Shown here: positions 52,955 through 60,541 of the stretch, one piece after another | Numbering within the stretch: position 1 is the first letter of the stretch | Layout: every line of letters starts with the position of its first letter | Source of the DNA: Candidatus Woesearchaeota archaeon | Lineage (GTDB): Archaea; Nanobdellota; Nanobdellia; Woesearchaeales; GCA-023898365 | NCBI GenBank assembly: GCA_023898365.1 | Contig: CP060219.1 | Span: 186,001-250,000 of the forward strand | Reading direction: 5' to 3' | DNA length: 64,000 nt | Notes under the pieces: model-generated | What the model saw: the letters and a program-made list of their open reading frames with translations, nothing else | Told to the model about the DNA's origin: nothing | The model's database searches: none | Translations under genes and position numbers: made by a program

Positions 52955-53794
52955 ATGACACAAAAATGCCCAATATGCGACTCAAATAATACAAGAAAAG
53001 ACAGCCAAAGAAAAACAAGCATCGGCTTAAAACAAAGATGGTACTGCAAAGACTGCAAGAAAAGATTCACAGAAAATGCTTTGGCAAACATCAAAGGCAA
53101 CGAAGACACAGTAATCCTAGCAATAGACCTCTATCTAAAAGGAGTAAGTTATCGAGGAATACAAGATAGTATGAAACAATTTTATGGACTTGACATCAGT
53201 CACATTACAGTCATGAACTGGATCAACCGATTCATGAAAGAAATAAACCAATATGTCAAGTCTATGCAACCAGAAGTAGGAGACTACTGGCACGCAGACG
53301 AACAATTCATCAAAGTAAAAGGAAAAATACAATACATATGGAACGTGCTAGACGCGAGAACAAGATTTCTCCTAGCAAGTAACGCCACACCAAAAAGAAC
53401 AACAAAAGCAGCAAGAGAAACATTCCAACTAGCAAAAACAATAGCAAACAAAAAAGCAAAAACAGTAGTTACAGACGGAAGTTTCTCATATGAAAAAGCA
53501 GTAAGAAAAGAATTCGCAACATACAAAAACCCAAAACCACACAAAAGATATGTCTCCTTAAGAAACAAAGAATGCAGTAACAACAAACTAGAAAGATTTC
53601 ACGGAACATTCAGGCAAAGAGATAAAGTAATGAAAGGATTCAAAGGAAACCAAAAACAATTCGCAGAAAACTTCCAAACATACTACAACTTCATAAAACC
53701 ACACATGAGTATAGACTTGACACCAGCACAAAAAGCAGGAATAAACCAAAAACCAGAATGGAAAGACCTACTACTAAAAGCAGTACAAAAATAA
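52955..53794 (+). CDS. IS6-like DDE transposase with N-terminal zinc ribbon
   Basis: A 279-residue transposase. The N-terminal zinc ribbon has CPICDSNNTRKDS and WYCKDCKKRFT, followed by a helix-turn-helix-like region (GVSYRGIQDSMKQFYGLDIS). The RNase H-fold catalytic part has YWHADEQFIKVKGK (first Asp), VVTDGSFSYEKA (second Asp) and NNKLERFHGTFRQRDK (Glu), matching DDE_Tnp_IS240/IS6. It is intact. Codon use (many AAA, AGA) is as AT-rich as its neighbours in the element. It lies about 300 bp inside the right inverted repeat and is the only recombinase in the element, so it may move the whole element or may be a nested IS. Confidence 0.88.
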   Translation: MTQKCPICDSNNTRKDSQRKTSIGLKQRWYCKDCKKRFTENALANIKGNEDTVILAIDLYLKGVSYRGIQDSMKQFYGLDISHITVMNWINRFMKEINQYVKSMQPEVGDYWHADEQFIKVKGKIQYIWNVLDARTRFLLASNATPKRTTKAARETFQLAKTIANKKAKTVVTDGSFSYEKAVRKEFATYKNPKPHKRYVSLRNKECSNNKLERFHGTFRQRDKVMKGFKGNQKQFAENFQTYYNFIKPHMSIDLTPAQKAGINQKPEWKDLLLKAVQK

Positions 53795-54086
53795 TCAGAA
53801 ACTACTTCTAAAAACAATACTTAAAAAGTAAAAAATCAAACAACAGGGAGAAATTACCAACCCTGCCAGCTCGTTTCCCTGCTCGTCTTAAAATAAACAT
53901 TCTAAAAACAATATCTAGAGAGTAAAATATCGAATAACATTTTGAACTTCCTAATTCTAACTGCTCGTCTTACTGTTCGTCTTAATAACTAATAAACTTT
54001 AGAAAATTGAGACATGGTATGAGACTTGGTCTTAAAATAGACTGTTAGAACCAAAGAAAAACTAAATTTAGACAGCTGGCTCCCCC
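53795..54086. repeat. Gene-free stretch with degenerate 94-bp direct repeat
   Basis: Two related copies start at about 53808 and 53902 (both CTAAAAACAATA), each ending with a TGCTCGTCTTA motif that recurs with variants at about 53875, 53960 and 53975. Similarity between the motifs is low. No convincing open frame or RNA was seen. It separates the transposase from the right inverted repeat. Confidence 0.4.
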
Positions 54087-54138
54087 CACATCCTAACTGA
54101 ACAGCCGAGAATGAACATCCCTATACTGAACGGTACGT
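54087..54138 (-). repeat. Right terminal inverted repeat (52 bp, three iterons)
   Basis: Read on the minus strand it starts ACGTACCGTTCA and has GGATGTT, GGCTGTT and GGATGTG at the same relative positions as the three iterons of the left repeat. The first A of the repeat is the last base of the TAA of giant gene 2. Confidence 0.85.
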
Positions 54139-57100
54139 TATTGCCAATATTCTGAAAAGAGGGCAATTATTTCTTGCACAGTCCATCCTTTCTCCAGGAG
54201 CTGCTTGATAACGGCCTCTTTTTCTAAATGCGCATTCTTTCCTTGCAGAATAATTTCAGAAGCTTCAAACGTTCTTTTTGCTGCTTTGAATTTAGCTAAC
54301 CATTCGGTGAGTTGTTCTTGGCTCCATCCTCTTGAAAGGAATTGTGAAGTTGCTTCTTCTTCGTTTACTTTTTCCAAATAAGAGAACACTTGCTGTTCGT
54401 AGAGAGAATAGTTTTCTTGTTCTAAAAATGCAACGAAGGGTTCTTTTTTGAGAGGGGCAGAATGCGATTCTGACTTTGAAGAAAGAGTTCGTTCCATCGC
54501 ATCGATAGTTATCTCAGGTCGTGAATGTTTATGCATGACAACACCAACACCAATAACTAAGAGAACAAGAAGAAGACTGCCAAGAGAAATTGAGACAAAA
54601 GGCGCGACGGTGAAAATAGATTGCGGCACTTGGTTCGATGGACGAGCATTATTTCCTGGAATTGTTTGATTTGAAGAGTTATCTCCTTGAAATAATTCTC
54701 CTTGATTAGAATCATTTTCTTGAGAATATCGATCTTGATCGCCAGGATCCTCAGGAGGAATAAGTACAGGATCTTCATCTGGAGAAGGAGAACTTGGAGG
54801 AGGAACGCCACCTGGAGGATTTCCGCCAGGACTTGGATCATTTCCAGGAGGATTCGAAGTAGAACAAACATTCTCATCAACTTGCCCATCACAATCATTA
54901 TCAATCCCATCACAGATTTCTACCGAACACCACTCAGGTAACAATAACTCGCCCGATTTTGATGGCATGACAACAGAGGTTACTTGCTCACCTGTGAGCG
55001 AGTAATAGGTGTCATTGAGCTCAACCGTGACTATTGATGCATTATCGCTTGGATTGACAAGAACGAGCATGTTTTCAAATTCTCGCTGGTAAATATTCGT
55101 CTCACCAATTGTTTCACGAAGGGAATAATTGCCAAGTGGTCTTCCAGGGTCAATATCCCAATAATCAAAATGTGCATACCGCTGCGAATAACCAGGAGTT
55201 ATACCAAAATGGAAATATGCATATTCATTTTTTCCAAGCAAGAAAGAAGAGTATGCGAATAGGGCTAGTTGCGCAACAGAACTTGGAGTTTCTTCAGCAG
55301 CGTAGTTCATTCCAGATTGCGCTAAAAACAACTTTCCTAAATCAAGGACTGCAATCATATGATCTACTTGATCACGCCAATACAGTTCAGAAGACATTTG
55401 GTCACTGCCAAAAGAAGTTTCATGAAAGATACTTTCATGCATACCACCATCAACTGTATCAAAATAATTGTATGTTTGTTGGTGATCATAATAGGGGGGG
55501 AAGATGCCGTTAATAATAACAAGCTTCGAACCTACATTTTCTCGAGTTTTCCCAAGCATATAAGCAATGCCTTCTGCTTGCATATCGTAACTCTCTTGAG
55601 GAATTTCACCTCTTGCATAATAGGTTACCGTAACAGAAGTTCCTTCAGGTTGTTCAACGAGCAATTTTATCGAATCGCCTTCAAAGGATTCTACGTCAAG
55701 CTCTCTTGAGTCTGCTGCAATAACTGAAATAACGTTACAAGAGGTATCTTCAAATATTTCTTTGGAGACATCAATCGTTAATCCATCTGCTTGCACCTGC
55801 GAGTTTTCCTCTGAGATATAAGCAACAGGCCAGTGTGAGCGGAGCATGCCTCCCGCATTATCATAGAAAACACCATTCCAGGTAGGATCATAGGAAAAAT
55901 AGGTTTTTGTCCAATCTGAAAAATGATCTCCCCACGCATCTTGCGGACTAATTAAATTAACAGGAAAATTTGGTGCGTAACAGGCAGTGATCAGTCTTGT
56001 TTGCATCTCTGATGGCAAACCAGCTTGATGAATAAACCAGTCTTCATGTTGATTGGCAATCTCTGATTCGTTATAGAAAAGATTTGAAGTTTCCCCGCCC
56101 TGAAAATAATTGGGGAATCTATTTGCTGAACGATATAAGAGCACCGGTTTTTCCGTAGTCTCCTGTAATTGTATTGTGGGTCCTTCTTGACCATAAATTC
56201 TTCCAGTGATAATCAAATCAACCTTTTCTTGTATGAAGTCAGCTATGTCTTCTGAATTGCCAATGGTGGTGTTAGTGCCATCAAGATGGAATTGGAATGC
56301 TTCACGCACACCAAAGGCAGGATATGCAATTTTTGTTCTCGTCGCTACCGTATCTGAAACAAGAAGAGATTCAGTTCGAACTCGACGGTAAGGATTAGAA
56401 ATGGGAACAACATCAAAATAGTAATTAGCCGAGCCTTCAATCATATCTTGGATGTTCACATTCATGAGTAAAGGAAAGAGAAAAGAATGTGCGTCCTCAA
56501 GGAAACCTTTCTTGAAAAAAGTTCCCGAGCTATTTTGAGCATAGAAAATGAATCCAAGATTTGTATCTTCACAACCTTCACTTTCAATAGCAAGAGAAAC
56601 AAATTCATCTCTGTTTGCTTCTTCTTGTGCGAAAGAAACATCGTAGACACGGCAGACATTCTGACAAGGAATCGCCCCAATATCTGACGCGTCGTTTCCA
56701 GCTGCGCATGCAAAGCTTCCTGTTTGTGGCGCAAAATCTTCATCGAGTTGAGGATTAACTGAAAAGGTGTGCTCGTCAAGATGCAAACTATTTTGCGATT
56801 GGTACTGCATAAAATTTTGATAATCTTCAGCATTCGTTGCACCTCCATAATCAAACGTTAGGGGAAGATGCGACGCATCATCAAAATAAAGATTGTAATC
56901 GAGAACGTTCCCATTAGCAGTGAAATTATTATCAACTTCCACAATTAAGTTGGGATGAACTTGTACGGTTGAGTTAAGGACATTTTGCACAATATTATGC
57001 GTTATAGTGTTGTCAACAAAATTTTCTGAAAGACCGTAGAGCACTATGCCTTTGTAGCAATTAACAAACGTGTTATGCTCGATGGTGTTGTTAACCACCC

Positions 57101-58922
57101 GTGCAAATGTTGATGTCGCAGCTCCAGGTTTCATGACAAAACAACCATTCCAGCGATAGGAATTCATGGGAAGCATATCAGAATCTAGTTCATACATCGC
57201 TCCTTTGACAATATTATTTTTCAAAATGCTATGTCTTGAGGAATCAATTTTCAAACCCGATGCGTATTGCTGATCAATAAAATTATGTTCAACAAGTGCA
57301 TAGTCAGTATCACTCACCCAAATTCCTGCGAGCCAAACATAATCATTTCGAATAGCTAAAGGACCATGAGCATTAGATATACTGTTGTAGGAAACAGTGT
57401 TTCGAAGGTTTCGCAAGTCACCAGAACCTTCACCTTCAAGCAAGACACCATCTCCAAAAATATCAGAAATAGTGTTGTTGGTGATGAGCAAATCAACAAC
57501 AGAATGGGCAGATATTCCCGCGGCCAAGTCCCCAACATCATGAATATAATTATTTTGCACAATCGCATTATGCAAATTCAGCAAAACAATACCTCCATTT
57601 CCACAATCACTAAAATTGCTTTGTTCAACAAGCACATTGTTTGTTCGCAAGTAAAGGCAGCTTGAATGCGTGTCACCAACATCAAGATTTCGCAAAGTAA
57701 AATTGTTACCGCTAAACGCAGCTGTAGATCCATAAAGTGAATGTTTAAATGTCGCTTTATCGATGATGATATGATCAGATGAACCGATATTAACATTGTT
57801 GAAAAAACCCTGCGTTGCTGCAACATCTAAGAGCTCTACATTTTGAGAGTTTCTTACTTCAATAAGTGAATGGGAAGAGTACTCAGGATCACCATACATA
57901 ACCGCTACATCTTCAAATAGGAGATTGTTAGAGTTTGAAACATACACTCCATGACTATATCGTTCAATGCGAAAACCTGTTATGACAATGTCGTGTACAT
58001 TTTGAAGACGTATTCCATATGATCGAACACCAACTTCTAAAGAAAGAGGGTGAATATCTGCATAAAGGTAGAGTCTCTTCTCGGCGACGTCATCGTAATA
58101 CTCATTTTTCTTATCAAGAAATTGTTTGTTTTTTGCAAACACATACGAAAAATTGTATCCAGTGAAGTTTTCTGAAATCCCATGTAATGGTTCATCTGCA
58201 CAGATAAGATCACCTTCATGGCGGGAGATACGAATAACTTTTTTTAAGTAAGGTTCGGGAAATTCATAAAATCCTTCTCGATAATTGGAATATATATAAA
58301 GCAGCGAACCTCCTAAATCCTCAAAAAGCGTTGCTGCATCACTCTTCATACAATTCAAATCATCTTCAACAGGCTCTAAATCAAAAAGGGTTTCTTCGTT
58401 AGGATATTTGGCGGGGTGAAGCTGCTCATCATCAAACGGAGAAATAACGTCTTTTTCATACTCATGAAAATAAATACTGTCCGTTTCGAATTGCCAATTT
58501 GTAAAGTTTTCTGCACCATCCAGAATTACTAGTTCTCCATCCGCTGCAATAAGGCGGTTTGGATTTCCTGGTGTTCCCGAGATAAAATTGGTTAATTCTT
58601 CATAATAGGTGCCGCCTTGAACGATGACGGTGTCCCCACCACTTTCGCTCATTTTTGAAAGCGCAAGCGAAATACGTGCAAGTGCAGTCTCAGGCGTTAG
58701 ACCATCAGCCCCATCATCTCCTGTTGGAGAAACATAATAGGTTGTTCCACTTTCAGACGCTCCAAGAGTTATTGCTTTGCCACCGATATCTTGTTGCAGA
58801 TAAAAATAGTATGAAAAGCAAAACACCGCCACGAGGACAAGCAGAGAAATGTAAACTGTGTACAGGTCAATTGAACCCAGCGAGCCGCCAGAATTCTTCT
58901 TTGTTAAGCGAGAACTACCCAT
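54138..58922 (-). CDS. Giant surface protein 2 with beta-helix and GHL15-like domains
   Basis: A 1594-residue protein. A membrane helix (20-42) after a short basic tail; then a right-handed beta-helix (about 60-700) starting with YYVSPTGDDGADGLTPETAL, as in NosD/polysaccharide-lyase-type proteins; a GHL15-like putative glycoside hydrolase region (about 870-1326); a MopE motif CDGIDNDCDGQVDE (about 1336-1350); a Pro/Gly-rich linker; a second membrane helix (about 1434-1465); and a cytoplasmic helical tail with QFLSRGWSQEQLTEWLAKF and QLLEKGWTVQEIIALFSEYW. The overall plan and tail match giant protein 1. Its stop codon is completed by the element's end. GAGGTG and CCTTAAAAAC (about 58955-58966) support the start. 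Probably cell-surface glycan binding or degradation, possibly host contact. Confidence 0.8.
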   Translation of the reverse strand: MGSSRLTKKNSGGSLGSIDLYTVYISLLVLVAVFCFSYYFYLQQDIGGKAITLGASESGTTYYVSPTGDDGADGLTPETALARISLALSKMSESGGDTVIVQGGTYYEELTNFISGTPGNPNRLIAADGELVILDGAENFTNWQFETDSIYFHEYEKDVISPFDDEQLHPAKYPNEETLFDLEPVEDDLNCMKSDAATLFEDLGGSLLYIYSNYREGFYEFPEPYLKKVIRISRHEGDLICADEPLHGISENFTGYNFSYVFAKNKQFLDKKNEYYDDVAEKRLYLYADIHPLSLEVGVRSYGIRLQNVHDIVITGFRIERYSHGVYVSNSNNLLFEDVAVMYGDPEYSSHSLIEVRNSQNVELLDVAATQGFFNNVNIGSSDHIIIDKATFKHSLYGSTAAFSGNNFTLRNLDVGDTHSSCLYLRTNNVLVEQSNFSDCGNGGIVLLNLHNAIVQNNYIHDVGDLAAGISAHSVVDLLITNNTISDIFGDGVLLEGEGSGDLRNLRNTVSYNSISNAHGPLAIRNDYVWLAGIWVSDTDYALVEHNFIDQQYASGLKIDSSRHSILKNNIVKGAMYELDSDMLPMNSYRWNGCFVMKPGAATSTFARVVNNTIEHNTFVNCYKGIVLYGLSENFVDNTITHNIVQNVLNSTVQVHPNLIVEVDNNFTANGNVLDYNLYFDDASHLPLTFDYGGATNAEDYQNFMQYQSQNSLHLDEHTFSVNPQLDEDFAPQTGSFACAAGNDASDIGAIPCQNVCRVYDVSFAQEEANRDEFVSLAIESEGCEDTNLGFIFYAQNSSGTFFKKGFLEDAHSFLFPLLMNVNIQDMIEGSANYYFDVVPISNPYRRVRTESLLVSDTVATRTKIAYPAFGVREAFQFHLDGTNTTIGNSEDIADFIQEKVDLIITGRIYGQEGPTIQLQETTEKPVLLYRSANRFPNYFQGGETSNLFYNESEIANQHEDWFIHQAGLPSEMQTRLITACYAPNFPVNLISPQDAWGDHFSDWTKTYFSYDPTWNGVFYDNAGGMLRSHWPVAYISEENSQVQADGLTIDVSKEIFEDTSCNVISVIAADSRELDVESFEGDSIKLLVEQPEGTSVTVTYYARGEIPQESYDMQAEGIAYMLGKTRENVGSKLVIINGIFPPYYDHQQTYNYFDTVDGGMHESIFHETSFGSDQMSSELYWRDQVDHMIAVLDLGKLFLAQSGMNYAAEETPSSVAQLALFAYSSFLLGKNEYAYFHFGITPGYSQRYAHFDYWDIDPGRPLGNYSLRETIGETNIYQREFENMLVLVNPSDNASIVTVELNDTYYSLTGEQVTSVVMPSKSGELLLPEWCSVEICDGIDNDCDGQVDENVCSTSNPPGNDPSPGGNPPGGVPPPSSPSPDEDPVLIPPEDPGDQDRYSQENDSNQGELFQGDNSSNQTIPGNNARPSNQVPQSIFTVAPFVSISLGSLLLVLLVIGVGVVMHKHSRPEITIDAMERTLSSKSESHSAPLKKEPFVAFLEQENYSLYEQQVFSYLEKVNEEEATSQFLSRGWSQEQLTEWLAKFKAAKRTFEASEIILQGKNAHLEKEAVIKQLLEKGWTVQEIIALFSEYWQ
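54139..54145. repeat. Target-site duplication, right
   Basis: TATTGCC, identical to 41617-41623, immediately outside the right inverted repeat. It overlaps the last codons of giant gene 2. Confidence 0.8.
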
Positions 58923-59107
58923 TCGTCAAACAACACCTCTTTTCTGAAGCGAGTTTGTTGTTTTTAAGGTTTCCGATCAAAATACAGCTTGAAATTGTAG
59001 TTTCTAACCAATCCATGACAAAACATAACATTTATATATTAATAGAGTTATTATCACCATCAGTATATCAATTCGTATAATAAAGCGCTAAAGTAGACAT
59101 TTGGAAA

Positions 59108-60370
59108 ATGGCGAGAAACATTAGTAAAAAAGGTTTTATCCCAATTGGAACCCTCTTTCTTCTCATCACTATGCTGCTTATCATCACCTTCGTGATTTCA
59201 AGCGTCGCCATGAAAACGAAAGCGCTAGAACAAGACTCCTTCAACATCGCTAAAAAAACAAAAGAACATTCCTCAAAATATATCCAAGTGTTGCAAATAT
59301 TTGCAGAAGACGGACGAGACAGAACATACAACACCATCATGATCGATATGAAGCTATTTGGAGATTCATCTCCACTCAAACTCTCAGACGTCTTTCTCAT
59401 CCTCTCAAGCGATAGTGGTGACGCGCATGTCCAACTCAGAGAAAACAGCCAAATCAACAATTCAGTCACAGGATATTTAACGCTCGAGGATGAAGAACTT
59501 GGCCTTCTAGAAAATTATCAAACCATGTCAGATGTCTTTACCACCTCTCTAGACGACGCATCAAACCACACAACAGGATTTGACCTTGATGATGATGGCA
59601 CCATTGACAACATGACCATCTGGAACGCGTCACACCTTGCATTCTATCAATCAAGTGATGCGACCGACACTCCTGTCTTTGCAGCACTCATGAATGATTC
59701 TGGAGACTTGCTTGACCTTGGAGTCTTTCCACAGACCATCTCAATCACCAAACAACCAGTTGGTTCAATCGGCTATTTCTCCATCTATGGAACAACAGGA
59801 GCAGGAAATACTATTGGTGTTAACGGAGAACGATTCTTTACCTTCAAAAGCATGACTGAGCTAAAAAACGATTTCGATGACGATGGTCAAGTCGATCTCG
59901 TCGCAGTGAATGCAACGCACGTCATATTCCAACTATCTTCGCTTCCAAGTGAAATGAACTTCGCTCACGGAGGCAACCTCTCAACAGGAGCGCAAACACT
60001 TGATGCAGAAGAAACCATCCAATACGAAGGCACACGGTATGCAGATGTAACACTAAGCGGAGACACAACAGCTGCAAACCAAATAGATGCCTCAGTTACC
60101 TTTACTGTCAGCCCTACGCGCCTTGGAAGAGGATTTTACGCTATCGAATACCTTAAACGAGACGACAGATGGCAACAAGACATGCTTAACAGAGGAGACA
60201 TCATTCGCGTTTACCTCGAACCTGTCGACACAATTGGAGAAGAAGAAGACCTTAGCCTTCGCATCATCCATCCAAACATCGGCCCCATCTTCAAAGACTT
60301 CTATTCAGGCGAGATTGTGCCAAATCAACAACGTGCACAACTTTGGCCAGCAATTATTTCAAACAACTAA
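59108..60370 (+). CDS. Archaellin/type IV pilin-like protein with Ca2+-type loops
   Basis: A 420-residue protein with a class III signal: basic ARNISKKG, probable cleavage after Gly9, and a hydrophobic mature N-terminus FIPIGTLFLLITMLLIITFV, as in archaellins and archaeal pilins. The rest is beta-rich. Two DxDxDGxxD loops (DLDDDGTID at about 158 and DFDDDGQVD at about 256) sit in repeats that end in WNASHLAFYQ and VNATHVIFQ, suggesting calcium binding. The C-terminal GDIIRVYLEP...LSLRIIHPNIGPI recalls the archaellin C-terminal domain. It is longer than typical archaellins (about 200-250). No archaellum motor genes are nearby. A TATA box lies at about 59028-59043. It is divergent from giant gene 2. 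Confidence 0.7.
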   Translation: MARNISKKGFIPIGTLFLLITMLLIITFVISSVAMKTKALEQDSFNIAKKTKEHSSKYIQVLQIFAEDGRDRTYNTIMIDMKLFGDSSPLKLSDVFLILSSDSGDAHVQLRENSQINNSVTGYLTLEDEELGLLENYQTMSDVFTTSLDDASNHTTGFDLDDDGTIDNMTIWNASHLAFYQSSDATDTPVFAALMNDSGDLLDLGVFPQTISITKQPVGSIGYFSIYGTTGAGNTIGVNGERFFTFKSMTELKNDFDDDGQVDLVAVNATHVIFQLSSLPSEMNFAHGGNLSTGAQTLDAEETIQYEGTRYADVTLSGDTTAANQIDASVTFTVSPTRLGRGFYAIEYLKRDDRWQQDMLNRGDIIRVYLEPVDTIGEEEDLSLRIIHPNIGPIFKDFYSGEIVPNQQRAQLWPAIISNN

Positions 60371-60541
60371 AAAGTTGAAGAGTTCTGTTGTAGTTATACG
60401 CATGACAAGTAGACCCGTATACGCCTGACAAGCATTCTCTCAAACAAAAGCATTCTTTCAAACAAGAACAATCCACAATTGGTTTCTTAGCTGCAGAAAC
60501 GACCAAGGTAGATCTATGTTGAAAAGAAGGTGGAGAAGTTA

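Larger units (their letters stand above)
41624..54138. mobile_element. 12.5-kb transposon-like element carrying a defence module
   Basis: The segment is bounded by 52-bp imperfect inverted repeats (41624-41675 and 54087-54138) and flanked by a 7-bp direct repeat (TATTGCC). It contains radC, a small hydrophobic protein, a winged-helix regulator, a PIN protein, hsdS, a DUF3644 protein, hsdM, a Shedu-like nuclease, an RHH regulator, hsdR, a zinc-ribbon protein and an IS6-like transposase. Joining the flanks rebuilds ...TATTGGCAATAAAAACCC..., in which giant gene 2 ends with the same TAA and the promoter of giant gene 1 follows directly. The IS6-like transposase is the only recombinase seen; IS6 elements make 8-bp duplications, close to what is observed, but a nested IS cannot be excluded. 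Confidence 0.82.

Noticed and set aside
52955..54138. A simple IS6 element ending at the right inverted repeat only
   Set aside because: No copy of the 52-bp end or its iterons was found upstream of the transposase (52390-52954); the partner repeat is 12.5 kb away at 41624.
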